64,000 nt of DNA from assembly GCA_946543465.1 (NCBI GenBank), contig CAMNLR010000124.1:1-64000 (forward strand). The letters run 5' to 3'. Position numbers and translations under genes: made by a program. Below, in pieces: positions 16,130 through 25,158 of the stretch. Every line of letters starts with the position of its first letter. Position 1 is the stretch's first letter. The stretch comes from CAG-791 sp002390025 (GTDB taxonomy: Bacteria; Bacillota; Clostridia; Lachnospirales; Lachnospiraceae). The notes under the pieces are model-generated. The model was not told where the DNA came from. It saw only the letters and a list, made by a program, of their open reading frames with translations, and searched no databases.

Positions 16130-18487
16130 ATGATTGGAAGAAATAAGAATATGCAGGATTCCGGGCGGATCCGGTTCTTCGACCCTTTCGGGGGCGGGAA
16201 CGGAAGCGGCCAGGGAAATAATTCCGGAAACCGCAGAAACGGCGGCAACGGAAACGGAGGAAACAACGGTAACGGAAATAACGGCGACGGCAATGGCAGC
16301 GGAAACGGTCAGCCCCGCCAGAATCTCTTTCTGGTGCTGCTGATCACTGTCGTTCTGTTTGCGGCCTTCAGCTATTTCATGCGGGACAACAGTGAGTCGC
16401 GCAAGATTTCCTATAATGACTTTATCAAATATATTCAGCAGGAGAAGGTCACAGAGGTCGATATGAAGTCGGATCGCCTGGAGATCCATCTCAAGGATTC
16501 GGATGCTGTGCTCTACACAGGCATGGCCGAGTCCGAGGATGCGCTCACCAAGAGGCTGATGGATGCCAAGATCACCTTCAATCCCTACGTGCCCGACAGC
16601 TCCGGCATGGTCGTATCCTTCCTGCTCTCCTACGTGCTTCCCATCCTTCTGATGTGGGGGCTTCTCAGTGTGCTCTTCCGCCGCATGGGCGGAGGCCGGG
16701 GCGGCATCATGGGCGTCGGCAAAAGCACGGCAAAAGAATATGTGCAGAAGGAGACAGGCGTCACCTTCAAGGATGTGGCAGGTGAGGACGAGGCCAAGGA
16801 ATCCCTGGTGGAAGTCGTAGATTTCCTGCACAATCCCGGCCGCTATGTCAAGATCGGCGCCAAGCTTCCCAAGGGAGCCCTGCTCGTGGGCCCTCCCGGA
16901 ACCGGAAAGACCCTGCTGGCCAAAGCCGTGGCCGGAGAGGCACATGTGCCCTTTTTCTCCCTGACGGGCTCGGATTTCATCGAGCTCTATGTCGGTGTGG
17001 GCGCGTCCCGCGTGCGCGACCTGTTCAAAGAAGCCAACAAAAATGCGCCCTGCATTATTTTCATCGATGAGATCGACGCCATCGGCCGCAGCCGCGATTC
17101 CCGCTACGGCGGAGGCAACGAGGAGCGCGAGCAGACCCTCAACCAGCTCCTCTCCGAGATGGACGGTTTCGAGGCCTCCAAGGGTATCCTGATCATCGGC
17201 GCGACCAACCGCCCCGAGATCCTTGACAAGGCCCTGCTGCGCCCCGGCCGTTTTGACCGCCGCATCATCGTCGACCGCCCCGATCTCAAGGGACGTGTCG
17301 CCATCCTCAAGGTCCACGCCAAAGATGTCAAAATGGATGAGACGGTGGATCTGGAAGAGATCGCCCTGGCCACCAGCGGCGCCGTGGGCTCCGACCTGGC
17401 CAACATGATCAACGAGGCGGCCATCAACGCCGTCAAGGATCACCGCCAGTATGTCTGCCAGAAGGACCTCTTTGAGGCCGTCGAGCAGGTCCTGGTCGGC
17501 AAGGAGAAAAAAGACCGCATCATGAGCAAGGAAGAGCGCCGGATCGTGTCCTATCACGAAGTCGGACACGCTCTGATCAGCGCTGTGCAGAAAAATTCCG
17601 AGCCCGTGCAGAAGATCACCATAGTGCCCCGCACCATGGGCGCACTCGGCTATGTCATGCAGGTCCCCGAGGAGGAGAAATACCTCAACAGCAAGGCTGA
17701 GCTCGAGGCCATCATCATCGGCCTTCTGGGCGGCCGCGCCGCAGAGGAACTCAAGTTTGAAAGTGTCACCACCGGTGCTTCCAACGATATCGAGCGCGCA
17801 ACTGCCCTCGCCCGCAACATGGTCACCCAGTACGGCATGAGCGAGCGCTTCGGCCTGATGGGGCTTGCCACTGTCGAGAGCCAGTATCTGGAGGGCCGCG
17901 CCGTCCTCAACTGCAGCGATGTCACCGCGGCGGCTGTGGACGAGGAGGTCCGCAAGATCCTTGAGACCAGTTATCAGGAGGCAAAGCGCATCCTCTCCGA
18001 AAATATGGATGCCATGGATGTCATCGCCGATTTCCTGATCAAGCAGGAGACCATCACCGGCAAGGAATTCATGAAGATGTTCAACGATGTCCGCGCCCAG
18101 AGAGACGGCGGCCAGACCGGGGCGGCAGAAGAGCAGCCGGCTTCCGAAGAGGACGCTGCTCCTGCACCTGAGGTGCAGAAGATCCTTCCGGAAGAAGCGA
18201 CTTTCGACACAAAGGAAATCCCCGTGGCAGAGATTGCTTCCGCCATAGAGGAGAGGTCCGCGGCAGAGGATGTCCCTGCAGCCGAGGAGATTCCCGCGGC
18301 AGAGATCGTTTCTGCTATAGAGAAAAATCCTGTGGAGGGAAATATTCCGGCAGCAGAGAATGCTTCCGAGGCAGAGGATCTTCCTGCAGCAGATGAAGTG
18401 CGCCCGGAAAATGAGCCCGCTTCTGTGAGCAGCTCGCCCAAGGGTCGTTTTTCCCAGGTTTCCCTGGACGATCTTTTTGGAGAATAA
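16130..18487 (+). CDS. ftsH: ATP-dependent zinc metalloprotease FtsH (first copy)
   Basis: Membrane-bound AAA+ protease that degrades membrane and regulatory proteins. It has 785 residues. The order is: a Gly/Asn-rich extension (about 20-65), TM1 (LFLVLLITVVLFAAFSYF), an extracytoplasmic loop, TM2 (around 170-190), the AAA domain with Walker A GPPGTGKT and Walker B IIFIDEIDAIG, the second region of homology GATNRPEILDKALLRPGRFD, and the zinc site HEVGH at residues 476-480. The C-terminal ~130 residues are acidic and contain a 24-residue repeat. Both low-complexity ends are unusual for FtsH. ATG 16130 was chosen (AAGG upstream); TTG 16100 and ATG 16151 are alternatives. It overlaps uvrC by one base. 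Confidence 0.92.
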   Translation: MIGRNKNMQDSGRIRFFDPFGGGNGSGQGNNSGNRRNGGNGNGGNNGNGNNGDGNGSGNGQPRQNLFLVLLITVVLFAAFSYFMRDNSESRKISYNDFIKYIQQEKVTEVDMKSDRLEIHLKDSDAVLYTGMAESEDALTKRLMDAKITFNPYVPDSSGMVVSFLLSYVLPILLMWGLLSVLFRRMGGGRGGIMGVGKSTAKEYVQKETGVTFKDVAGEDEAKESLVEVVDFLHNPGRYVKIGAKLPKGALLVGPPGTGKTLLAKAVAGEAHVPFFSLTGSDFIELYVGVGASRVRDLFKEANKNAPCIIFIDEIDAIGRSRDSRYGGGNEEREQTLNQLLSEMDGFEASKGILIIGATNRPEILDKALLRPGRFDRRIIVDRPDLKGRVAILKVHAKDVKMDETVDLEEIALATSGAVGSDLANMINEAAINAVKDHRQYVCQKDLFEAVEQVLVGKEKKDRIMSKEERRIVSYHEVGHALISAVQKNSEPVQKITIVPRTMGALGYVMQVPEEEKYLNSKAELEAIIIGLLGGRAAEELKFESVTTGASNDIERATALARNMVTQYGMSERFGLMGLATVESQYLEGRAVLNCSDVTAAAVDEEVRKILETSYQEAKRILSENMDAMDVIADFLIKQETITGKEFMKMFNDVRAQRDGGQTGAAEEQPASEEDAAPAPEVQKILPEEATFDTKEIPVAEIASAIEERSAAEDVPAAEEIPAAEIVSAIEKNPVEGNIPAAENASEAEDLPAADEVRPENEPASVSSSPKGRFSQVSLDDLFGE
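18218..18361 (+). repeat. 72-bp in-frame repeat in the FtsH tail
   Basis: Two 72-bp units (18218-18289 and 18290-18361) encode 24-residue blocks starting EIP(V/A)AEI(A/V)SAIE and ending PAAE. A shorter third partial block follows. Confidence 0.85.
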
Positions 18488-20412
18488 TGAAAGATTTTTC
18501 CGAAGAACTGAAAAAACTGCCGGCTCAGCCCGGCGTCTATATCATGCACGATGAGCAGGATGCGATTATTTATGTGGGCAAGGCTGTCAACCTCCACAAT
18601 CGTGTCCGCTCTTATTTTCGCAAAATAGTCGGCCGAGGTCCCCAGATCGACCGCATGGTCAAACAGATCAACCGCTTTGAGTATATTGTGACCGATTCGG
18701 AGCTCGAGGCGCTGATCCTGGAGAACAACCTGATCAAGGAGCACCGGCCCAAGTACAACACCCTGCTCAAGGATGACAAGACCTATCCCTATATCAAGGT
18801 CACCGTGGGAGAGGACTATCCCCGCATCCTGTTCTCCCGCCGCATGAAAAAGGACAAGGCCAGATATTTCGGGCCTTTTTCCAGTGCCCAGGCTGTGCGG
18901 AGCACAATTGAGCTCATCAACCGCATGTACGGCCTGCGGGACTGCAATCGTGTCCTGCCCAGAGACATCGGGAAGGAGCGGCCCTGCCTGAATTTTCATA
19001 TGAACCGTTGCTGCGGACCCTGTACCGGGAATATCTCCGCGGAGGACTACCGCAGTCGGATCGACATGGCGGTCGAATTTCTGTCCGGCAACTACAAGCC
19101 GGTACTCCGCGACCTGACGGAAAAAATGGAGAAGGCCTCGGAGGAGATGCGCTTCGAGGAGGCAATCCGCTGGCGCGATCTGCTCCAGAGCGTGCAGCAG
19201 GTGGCGCAGAAACAGAAAATGTCCGACGGCGTCGGCGAAAACCGGGATGTTCTGGGTGTTGCCGTCGAACACGAAAACGCGGACGCGGACGGTGTCATAC
19301 AGGTCTTTTTTGTCCGGGACGGCAAGCTCATGGGCCGCGAGCATCACTATATGGTGCACGTCGGCGGCCAGTCGGAGGGCTCGATCCTCTCGGAATTTAT
19401 CAAGCAGTTTTATGCCGCGACGCCTTTTGTCCCCAAGGAGATCTATCTTCCCGTGGAGCCGGATGACCATCAGCTTCTGGAGGACTGGCTCAGTGCCCGC
19501 CGCGGCAGCAAAGTGACCATTTTTGTCCCCAAAAAGGGCAGGAAGGAAAAGCTGGTCGAACTCGCGGTCCAGAACGCCTCCATTGTTCTGCAGAGAGACC
19601 GGGAGCGCTTCCGCCGCGAGGAAGGACGCACCATCGGCGCCTCCAAGGAGATCGCGGATCTGCTGGGACTTGCATCTGTGCGGCGCATGGAAGCCTACGA
19701 TATTTCAGATATCAGCGGCTTTGCCAATGTCGGATCCATGGTGGTCTACGAAAACGGAAAGCCCAAGCGCAGTGACTACCGCAAGTTCCGCATCAAGTCG
19801 GTGGCCGGCCCCAATGATTACGCCTGCATGCGCGAAGTCCTGACCCGGCGCTTCCGCCACGGAATCGAGGAGCAGCAGGAGATCAGGGAGAAAAACCTGG
19901 ATGCCGAACTGGGCAGCTTTACCCGCTTTCCCGACCTGATCATGATGGACGGCGGCAGGGGACAGGTCAACATCGCGACCTCGGTCCTGGAGGAGCTGGG
20001 CCTGGACATTCCCGTCTGCGGCATGGTCAAGGACGACAATCACCGCACCCGGGGACTGTATTACAAAAATGAGGAACTCCCCATCGACACCTCCGGGGAG
20101 GGATTCAAGCTCATTACAAGGATCCAGGACGAAGCCCACCGCTTCGCCATCGAATACCACCGGTCCCTGCGCGGCAAGGCCCAGGTCACCTCACGCCTGG
20201 ATGCCATTCCCGGTGTGGGACCTGCCCGCAAAAAGGCCCTGATGCGCACTTTCCGCTCCATTGAGGACATCATCGCAGCCACACCCGAAGAGCTGGCCGC
20301 GATTCCCGAAATACCCGCCCGTCAGGCGCAGGAGATCTGGGATTTCCTGCACCCCCAGGAGAAGGCTGACAGCCTTCGCGTCGAAGAGCAGAATCCTGCA
20401 CAGGAAGAGTAG
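18487..20412 (+). CDS. uvrC: UvrABC excinuclease subunit C
   Basis: Makes the two incisions in nucleotide excision repair after UvrB is loaded on damage. It has 641 residues: the GIY-YIG nuclease domain at the N-terminus (GVYIMHDEQDAIIYVGKA), a UVR motif for UvrB contact near 200-235, the RNase H-like second nuclease domain (FPDLIMMDGGRGQVN, then DEAHRFAIEYHR), and tandem helix-hairpin-helix motifs near the C-terminus (IPGVGPARKKALMRTF). The start overlaps the ftsH stop as TAATG, with GGAG inside ftsH, so translation is probably coupled. The last residues (EEQNPAQEE) already belong to a 21-bp repeat array. Confidence 0.95.
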   Translation: MKDFSEELKKLPAQPGVYIMHDEQDAIIYVGKAVNLHNRVRSYFRKIVGRGPQIDRMVKQINRFEYIVTDSELEALILENNLIKEHRPKYNTLLKDDKTYPYIKVTVGEDYPRILFSRRMKKDKARYFGPFSSAQAVRSTIELINRMYGLRDCNRVLPRDIGKERPCLNFHMNRCCGPCTGNISAEDYRSRIDMAVEFLSGNYKPVLRDLTEKMEKASEEMRFEEAIRWRDLLQSVQQVAQKQKMSDGVGENRDVLGVAVEHENADADGVIQVFFVRDGKLMGREHHYMVHVGGQSEGSILSEFIKQFYAATPFVPKEIYLPVEPDDHQLLEDWLSARRGSKVTIFVPKKGRKEKLVELAVQNASIVLQRDRERFRREEGRTIGASKEIADLLGLASVRRMEAYDISDISGFANVGSMVVYENGKPKRSDYRKFRIKSVAGPNDYACMREVLTRRFRHGIEEQQEIREKNLDAELGSFTRFPDLIMMDGGRGQVNIATSVLEELGLDIPVCGMVKDDNHRTRGLYYKNEELPIDTSGEGFKLITRIQDEAHRFAIEYHRSLRGKAQVTSRLDAIPGVGPARKKALMRTFRSIEDIIAATPEELAAIPEIPARQAQEIWDFLHPQEKADSLRVEEQNPAQEE

Positions 20413-20530
20413 AACTCTGCGCAGGAAGGGCAGAACTCTGCACAGGAAGAACAGCCTCTGCGGCGAAGAGCAGAGTCCTGCACAGAAAGAGTAGAACTCT
20501 GCACAGGAATAGCAGAACCCTGCCCGGCAA
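20386..20530. repeat. 21-bp tandem repeat at the uvrC 3' end
   Basis: Seven units of 21 bp (one shortened to 19) start at 20386 with a core GA(G/A)CTCTGC(A/G)CAGGAA. The uvrC stop (TAG, 20410-20412) lies in the second unit; the remaining copies fill the spacer before the next gene. In frame the unit would read EQNPAQE. Confidence 0.92.
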
Positions 20531-20591
20531 GGGCAGGAAAGGCAGGCGGAGCAGGGATAGAGCCCCGAAAAACAGAGAGAGGCTGACAACA

Positions 20592-22052
20592 ATGAGAATG
20601 ACCATAGATGCCGAACCCCGCGGGCTGGTGCTCCGGGATTTTGAGGCACATGCAGCCTCCGGCCGCGCCCAGATCGAGGAGATGCGGCAGGGGACGGCGA
20701 CTTACAAGGGAGTGCCGATCAAATTCGGATATCTGCCCAAATATTTTTCCCAAGAGGGCTTTGTCAGGCTGAAAGAGGACCTGGAGCATGCCTGGAGAAT
20801 CCTTGTCCGCGTGATCGAAGAGTATCTGGACAAGGCCGACTACCGCGCCCTGTTCGGCTTTCCGCGGGAACTCGAGGAGATGATCCTGCATCGGCCCGCC
20901 TACAGCACTCTGCTGCCGGTGTGCAGGCTGGATATTTTTCTCAATGAGGAGACGGGAGAATTCAAATTCTGTGAATTCAACGCGGACGGCAGCAGCGCCA
21001 TGAACGAAAACGCCGAGCTCTACCGCACTTACCGCAATACTCTCCTTTACCGGCAGATGAATGAGCGGTATGAACAGCACATGTTCGAACTGTTTGACTC
21101 CTGGGCCGAGACTTTCCTGCGCATCTATGCGGAGGGGCAGAAAACGGCGGGCCAGGAGCCGGACAAGGCCGGCCTTCCTGCTGTCGCCATTGTGGATTTT
21201 CTGGAAAAAGGTTCCTCCGCGGCCGAGTTTACGGCCTTCCGGGAGGCCTTTGAGCGCGCCGGCTGCCGGGCCTTTGTGGCGGAGATCAGGGATATGCGCT
21301 ATGAAAACGGCAGGCTTGTGACGGGGGACGGCCATGCGGTCGACGCTGTCTACCGCCGCGCGGTGACCAGCGATATCCTGGCCCACAGAGAAGAGGTACG
21401 GCCCTTCCTGCAGGCTGTCCGGGACCGCAGTGTCTGCCTGATCGGCGATTTCTGCACACAGGTCGTGCATGACAAGGTGCTCTTCCGCATCCTTCACGAT
21501 CCCCGCACTGCCTCCTTCCTGCCGGAGGAGGACAATGCCTTTATAGCGGCTCATGTTCCCTTCACGGCGATCCTGACCAAAGAGATCGCAGAGCGGGAGG
21601 ATGTACGCAATAACAGGGAGAAATGGATCATCAAGCCCCGTGATTCCTACGGAGCCCACGGCATTTATCCGGGGCGGCTTTTAAGTGAAGAGGAATGGAA
21701 GGACCGCCTTGATGCGCACGCGGACACAGACTATATCCTGCAGGAATTTGTGACGCCCTACAGGACGGAAAATATTTATTTCGGCCCACAGAAGCCGCAG
21801 AAAGCCGCCGGAGCAGGAAAAGAAAAAGCAGAAGATAAAGCAAAAGAAAATGTAATAGAAAAAGCCAAAGACGCTCCCGGGCAGTCAGAGGCGGAACAGT
21901 TGCCGCAGTGGCAGTCCTTCAGCAATATGACAGGTGTCTATCTCTACGGCGGACAGGTGGCGGGGATCTATTCCCGTGCCTCCGTGACACCCATTATTTC
22001 CGTAGAGGGAGATGAGCACGAGATGACCAGTATCGTGCTCACCGGAAGATAA
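20592..22052 (+). CDS. Glutathionylspermidine synthase-like / ATP-grasp protein
   Basis: 486 residues. The phrase FKFCEFNADGSSAMNEN around residue 120-135 and EKWIIKPRDSYGAHGI around 340-355 fit the circularly permuted ATP-grasp fold of the glutathionylspermidine synthase family, which forms amide bonds using ATP. A true glutathionylspermidine synthase role is unlikely; family members in Firmicutes are mostly uncharacterised. A Lys/Ala/Glu-rich insertion of about 35 residues interrupts the C-terminal part. Start ATG 20592 (GAGAGG upstream; ATG 20598 is the alternative). It sits between uvrC and hprK, where other Clostridia usually have no such gene as far as I know. Confidence 0.65.
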   Translation: MRMTIDAEPRGLVLRDFEAHAASGRAQIEEMRQGTATYKGVPIKFGYLPKYFSQEGFVRLKEDLEHAWRILVRVIEEYLDKADYRALFGFPRELEEMILHRPAYSTLLPVCRLDIFLNEETGEFKFCEFNADGSSAMNENAELYRTYRNTLLYRQMNERYEQHMFELFDSWAETFLRIYAEGQKTAGQEPDKAGLPAVAIVDFLEKGSSAAEFTAFREAFERAGCRAFVAEIRDMRYENGRLVTGDGHAVDAVYRRAVTSDILAHREEVRPFLQAVRDRSVCLIGDFCTQVVHDKVLFRILHDPRTASFLPEEDNAFIAAHVPFTAILTKEIAEREDVRNNREKWIIKPRDSYGAHGIYPGRLLSEEEWKDRLDAHADTDYILQEFVTPYRTENIYFGPQKPQKAAGAGKEKAEDKAKENVIEKAKDAPGQSEAEQLPQWQSFSNMTGVYLYGGQVAGIYSRASVTPIISVEGDEHEMTSIVLTGR

Positions 22053-22184
22053 AGCAGCATCAACAAAAACGCCGGCCGCAGGACCCGCGGGCGAGTCTTG
22101 GATGGATGTCTTTATGTCCGCATTTGCGCCGCCGGAGCGGCGGACAGCAGTCAGAGATCAGGGAATGGAGGTATGAACGCAGAT

Positions 22185-23135
22185 ATGTCTTACGTGAATA
22201 TTGATGAAATCGTCGAAAAAATGAATCTGGAAAACCTCGCGCCCGAAATCTCCACAGAGGGCATCAAGGTGCGCCAGACGGAAGTCAACCGCCCCGCATT
22301 GGAGCTGACGGGATATTTTGATCATTTCGCGGCCGGAAGAATCCAGCTGATCGGTCTGGTCGAGCACTCCTATATCGAGCAGATGGATGAGGAGTCCGAG
22401 AGGGCTGCTTTTGAAAAGCTCTTCTCTCTGGATGTTCCCATGGTGATCTTCACCCGCGGGATGTATCCCGATGACATCATCCTGGAAATCGGACGCAAGC
22501 ACGGCATGCCCATGTATCTCACCACACAGGCGACCAGCCCCTTTATGGCGGAGATCCTGCGCTGGCTCAATGTTCGCCTGGCGCCCTGTATCTCCATCCA
22601 CGGTGTTCTGGTGGATGTCTACGGAATCGGCGTCCTGCTGACCGGAGACAGCGGCATCGGCAAATCCGAGGCGGCCCTGGAGCTGATCAAGCGCGGCCAC
22701 CGCCTGGTTTCGGACGATGTGGTCGAGATCCGCAAGGTCAGCGAGGTGACCCTCATCGGAATCGCGCCCCCCATCACCAAGCATTTTATCGAACTGCGCG
22801 GCATCGGTATCATCGATGTCAAGACCCTGTTCGGTGTCTCCAGTGTCCGCGACAGCCAGAGTATTGATATGGAGATCCATCTGGAAGAGTGGGACAAGAA
22901 CCGGGAGTACGACCGGCTCGGAATGGAGGACAATTATACGGAATATCTGGGCAACAAGGTGGTCTGCTACCGTGTTCCGGTCCGGCCGGGCAGAAATGTT
23001 GCTATCATCTGTGAGGCTGCGGCGGCCAATCACCGCCAGAAACTCATGGGCTATAATGCCGCGCATGAGCTGTACAAGAGGGTGCAGGAGAATCTCAGGC
23101 GCAAGAGCAGAGAGAAAGACAATGAAGACGACTGA
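22185..23135 (+). CDS. hprK: HPr kinase/phosphorylase
   Basis: Phosphorylates and dephosphorylates Ser46 of HPr or Crh in response to metabolites, feeding CcpA-dependent carbon catabolite control. It has 316 residues, normal for the family. The N-terminal domain is followed by Walker A GDSGIGKSE, SDDVVEI and the family signature ELRGIGIIDVKTLFG. Start is uncertain: ATG 22185 fits homologues (MSYVNIDEIVEKMNL) with GGAGG 13 nt upstream, whereas ATG 22173 lies too close to it. It begins the conserved hprK-murB-rapZ-whiA-HPr cluster; its likely target, the Crh-like protein, is at the end of the same cluster. Confidence 0.93.
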   Translation: MSYVNIDEIVEKMNLENLAPEISTEGIKVRQTEVNRPALELTGYFDHFAAGRIQLIGLVEHSYIEQMDEESERAAFEKLFSLDVPMVIFTRGMYPDDIILEIGRKHGMPMYLTTQATSPFMAEILRWLNVRLAPCISIHGVLVDVYGIGVLLTGDSGIGKSEAALELIKRGHRLVSDDVVEIRKVSEVTLIGIAPPITKHFIELRGIGIIDVKTLFGVSSVRDSQSIDMEIHLEEWDKNREYDRLGMEDNYTEYLGNKVVCYRVPVRPGRNVAIICEAAAANHRQKLMGYNAAHELYKRVQENLRRKSREKDNEDD

Positions 23136-23231
23136 TCTGCCGCTCAAGCAAGGGCAGACCTGTATATATGCCGCACAGATGCCGTCCCTGCAGGTGTGCA
23201 GAGACAGCATTGGCGGCGGGATGGAGGAAAC

Positions 23232-24209
23232 GTGATTCACACAGCACTTCAGGAGGAAATGGGAAGAATTCTGCCTTCAGAGCAGATCAGATATAATGAA
23301 CCGATGGACAGGCACTGCTCGTTCCGCACCGGAGGCCCCGCGGATGCGCTGGTCCTGGTCAGGACGGAAGAGGAGATGGCGTCCATCCTGAAGCTGCTCA
23401 GAGACAGCGGAGAACCGTATTTTCTTCTGGGACGGGGGACCAATCTCCTGATCGGAGACGGCGGTTACCGCGGTGTGATCGTGACGGCGGCGACGGCGCC
23501 TTCGGCAGAGAAAGTGCAGACAGCTGCTGTTTGCGGCGAAGATCTGTCCGGGGCCTTTCCGTTGGACGGGATCTGTGTGGACGGAAACCGGATCACGGCG
23601 GGAGCGGGAGCTACTCTGAAAGCCGCTGCAATGGCGGCCATGGAGCATGGGCTGACCGGCCTTGAATTTGCTGCGGGCATTCCCGGCACGGTGGGCGGAG
23701 GCCTCGTGATGAATGCGGGTGCCTACGGCGGAGAGATGAGGCTGACTGTGCGCACAGTGCGCCTGCTCATGCCGGACGGAAGTGTGCAGGAGTATGCGGC
23801 GGATCAGATGGAGTTCGGATACAGGACCAGCCTTCTCCGCCGCATCGAGGCGGCGGCCCTCCGCGCGCAGTTTGAGCTGACCCCCGGAGATCCGGACAGG
23901 ATCCGCGCCAGAGTCCTGGAGCTGGCCGAACAGCGCCGTTCCAAACAGCCGCTGGAATTTCCCAGTGCGGGCAGCACGTTCAAGCGCCCCGAGGGATATT
24001 TTGCCGGCAAGCTGATCATGGATGCAGGCCTGGCCGGTTACAGTGTGGGTGGAGCACAGGTGTCCGAAAAACACTGCGGCTTTGTCATCAACCGCGGCGG
24101 GGCGACGTCTGCCCAGATCAGGACTCTGATCAGCGATGTCCAGAAAAAGGTTTTTGAGGACTCCGGCGTCAGGCTGGAAAGGGAAGTGATCTTCCTGGGA
24201 GACTTCTGA
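23232..24209 (+). CDS. murB: UDP-N-acetylenolpyruvoylglucosamine reductase
   Basis: FAD enzyme of cytoplasmic peptidoglycan precursor synthesis that reduces UDP-GlcNAc-enolpyruvate to UDP-MurNAc with NADPH. It has 325 residues. Motifs: CSFRTGGPADALV and LGRGTNLLIGDGGYRG (FAD binding), GLEFAAGIPGTVGGGLVMNAGAYGG split over two adjoining phrases, the catalytic-site phrase PSAGSTFKRPEGYFAGKLI (typical of type IIb MurB) and KHCGFVINRGGA. The start is GTG 23232, set by GGAGG five bases upstream. The last 12 bases, including the stop, are duplicated in the spacer. Confidence 0.95.
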   Translation: MIHTALQEEMGRILPSEQIRYNEPMDRHCSFRTGGPADALVLVRTEEEMASILKLLRDSGEPYFLLGRGTNLLIGDGGYRGVIVTAATAPSAEKVQTAAVCGEDLSGAFPLDGICVDGNRITAGAGATLKAAAMAAMEHGLTGLEFAAGIPGTVGGGLVMNAGAYGGEMRLTVRTVRLLMPDGSVQEYAADQMEFGYRTSLLRRIEAAALRAQFELTPGDPDRIRARVLELAEQRRSKQPLEFPSAGSTFKRPEGYFAGKLIMDAGLAGYSVGGAQVSEKHCGFVINRGGATSAQIRTLISDVQKKVFEDSGVRLEREVIFLGDF

Positions 24210-24243
24210 AAAAGACAGTAGGAGACTTCTGAGAAAGACGGAT
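24198..24243. repeat. 23-bp duplication of the murB 3' end
   Basis: GGAGACTTCTGA plus 11 bases occurs at 24198-24220 (containing the murB stop, 24207-24209) and again at 24221-24243. Confidence 0.85.
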
Positions 24244-24255
24244 GGAGGTGGAAGT

Positions 24256-25137
24256 ATGCGCTTTGTCGTAGTGACCGGAATGAGCGGCGGCGGAAAGGCG
24301 ACGGCCATCAAGATTCTCGAGGATGGCGGATATTACTGTGTCGACAACCTGCCGGTCCGCCTGATCGACAAATTCATGGAGCTGGTCTTTATGCCCGGCA
24401 GCAACGTGGACAAGGTGGTCCTGGGGCTGGATGTGCGTGCGGACCGCCCCTTTGTCTATGTGGAGGAGGTGCTGGCGGCGCTCCGCCAGAGAGGATATGA
24501 CTACGAGATCCTCTTCATGGATGCCAGTGACGACACCCTGATCAAGCGCTACAAGGAGACCCGCCGCGCTCATCCCTGCGAGCCGCAGGGGCGTGTGGAG
24601 GACGGCATCCGCAAGGAGCGCGAGATCCTCAGACAGATCAAATCCAAGGCGGACTATGTCTTTGACACATCCAGCCTGCTGGTGCGGGAACTGCGGGAGG
24701 AACTGATCCGCGTCTTCGTCGACAACGAGAAGTACAACTCCCTGATCGTCTCGGTCATGTCCTTCGGTTTTAAAAACGGCATTCCCCACGATGCGGACCT
24801 GGTCTTTGATGTCCGCTTCCTGCCCAATCCCTATTATATTGATGAACTCAAGGAGCTGACAGGCAACGACAAGCCCGTTTCGGACTATGTGCTCTCTTTT
24901 CCCCAGACGACACAGTTCCGGAAGATGCTGGGAGATATGATTCGTTACCTGATCCCTTACTATGTCGAGGAGGGAAAGAACCAGCTGGTGATCGCCATCG
25001 GATGTACGGGCGGTCAGCACCGCAGCGTGACAATGGCAAACTGCCTCTACGATGATCTGAGGGGCGGCGGGGATTATGCCCTCAAGATCTATCATCGCGA
25101 TGCGAAGAAAAAAACACGGGACAGTGAAGAGAAATAA
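24256..25137 (+). CDS. rapZ: RNase adapter / nucleotide-binding protein RapZ
   Basis: P-loop protein of 293 residues, the usual size of the RapZ/YvcJ family; in Gram-negatives it binds a small RNA and hands it to RNase E, while in Firmicutes it affects competence and cell-wall regulation. The N-terminal P-loop reads TGMSGGGKATAIK: Lys14 is present but the next residue, usually Ser or Thr, is Ala15. Other family phrases are YYCVDNLPVRLI, HPCEPQGRVEDGI and the C-terminal IGCTGGQHRSVTMAN. It lies between murB and whiA, as in most Firmicutes. GGAGGTGGAAGT precedes the ATG. Confidence 0.93.
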   Translation: MRFVVVTGMSGGGKATAIKILEDGGYYCVDNLPVRLIDKFMELVFMPGSNVDKVVLGLDVRADRPFVYVEEVLAALRQRGYDYEILFMDASDDTLIKRYKETRRAHPCEPQGRVEDGIRKEREILRQIKSKADYVFDTSSLLVRELREELIRVFVDNEKYNSLIVSVMSFGFKNGIPHDADLVFDVRFLPNPYYIDELKELTGNDKPVSDYVLSFPQTTQFRKMLGDMIRYLIPYYVEEGKNQLVIAIGCTGGQHRSVTMANCLYDDLRGGGDYALKIYHRDAKKKTRDSEEK

Positions 25138-25158
25138 AGGGAGGTCGCAGCCGATCAT

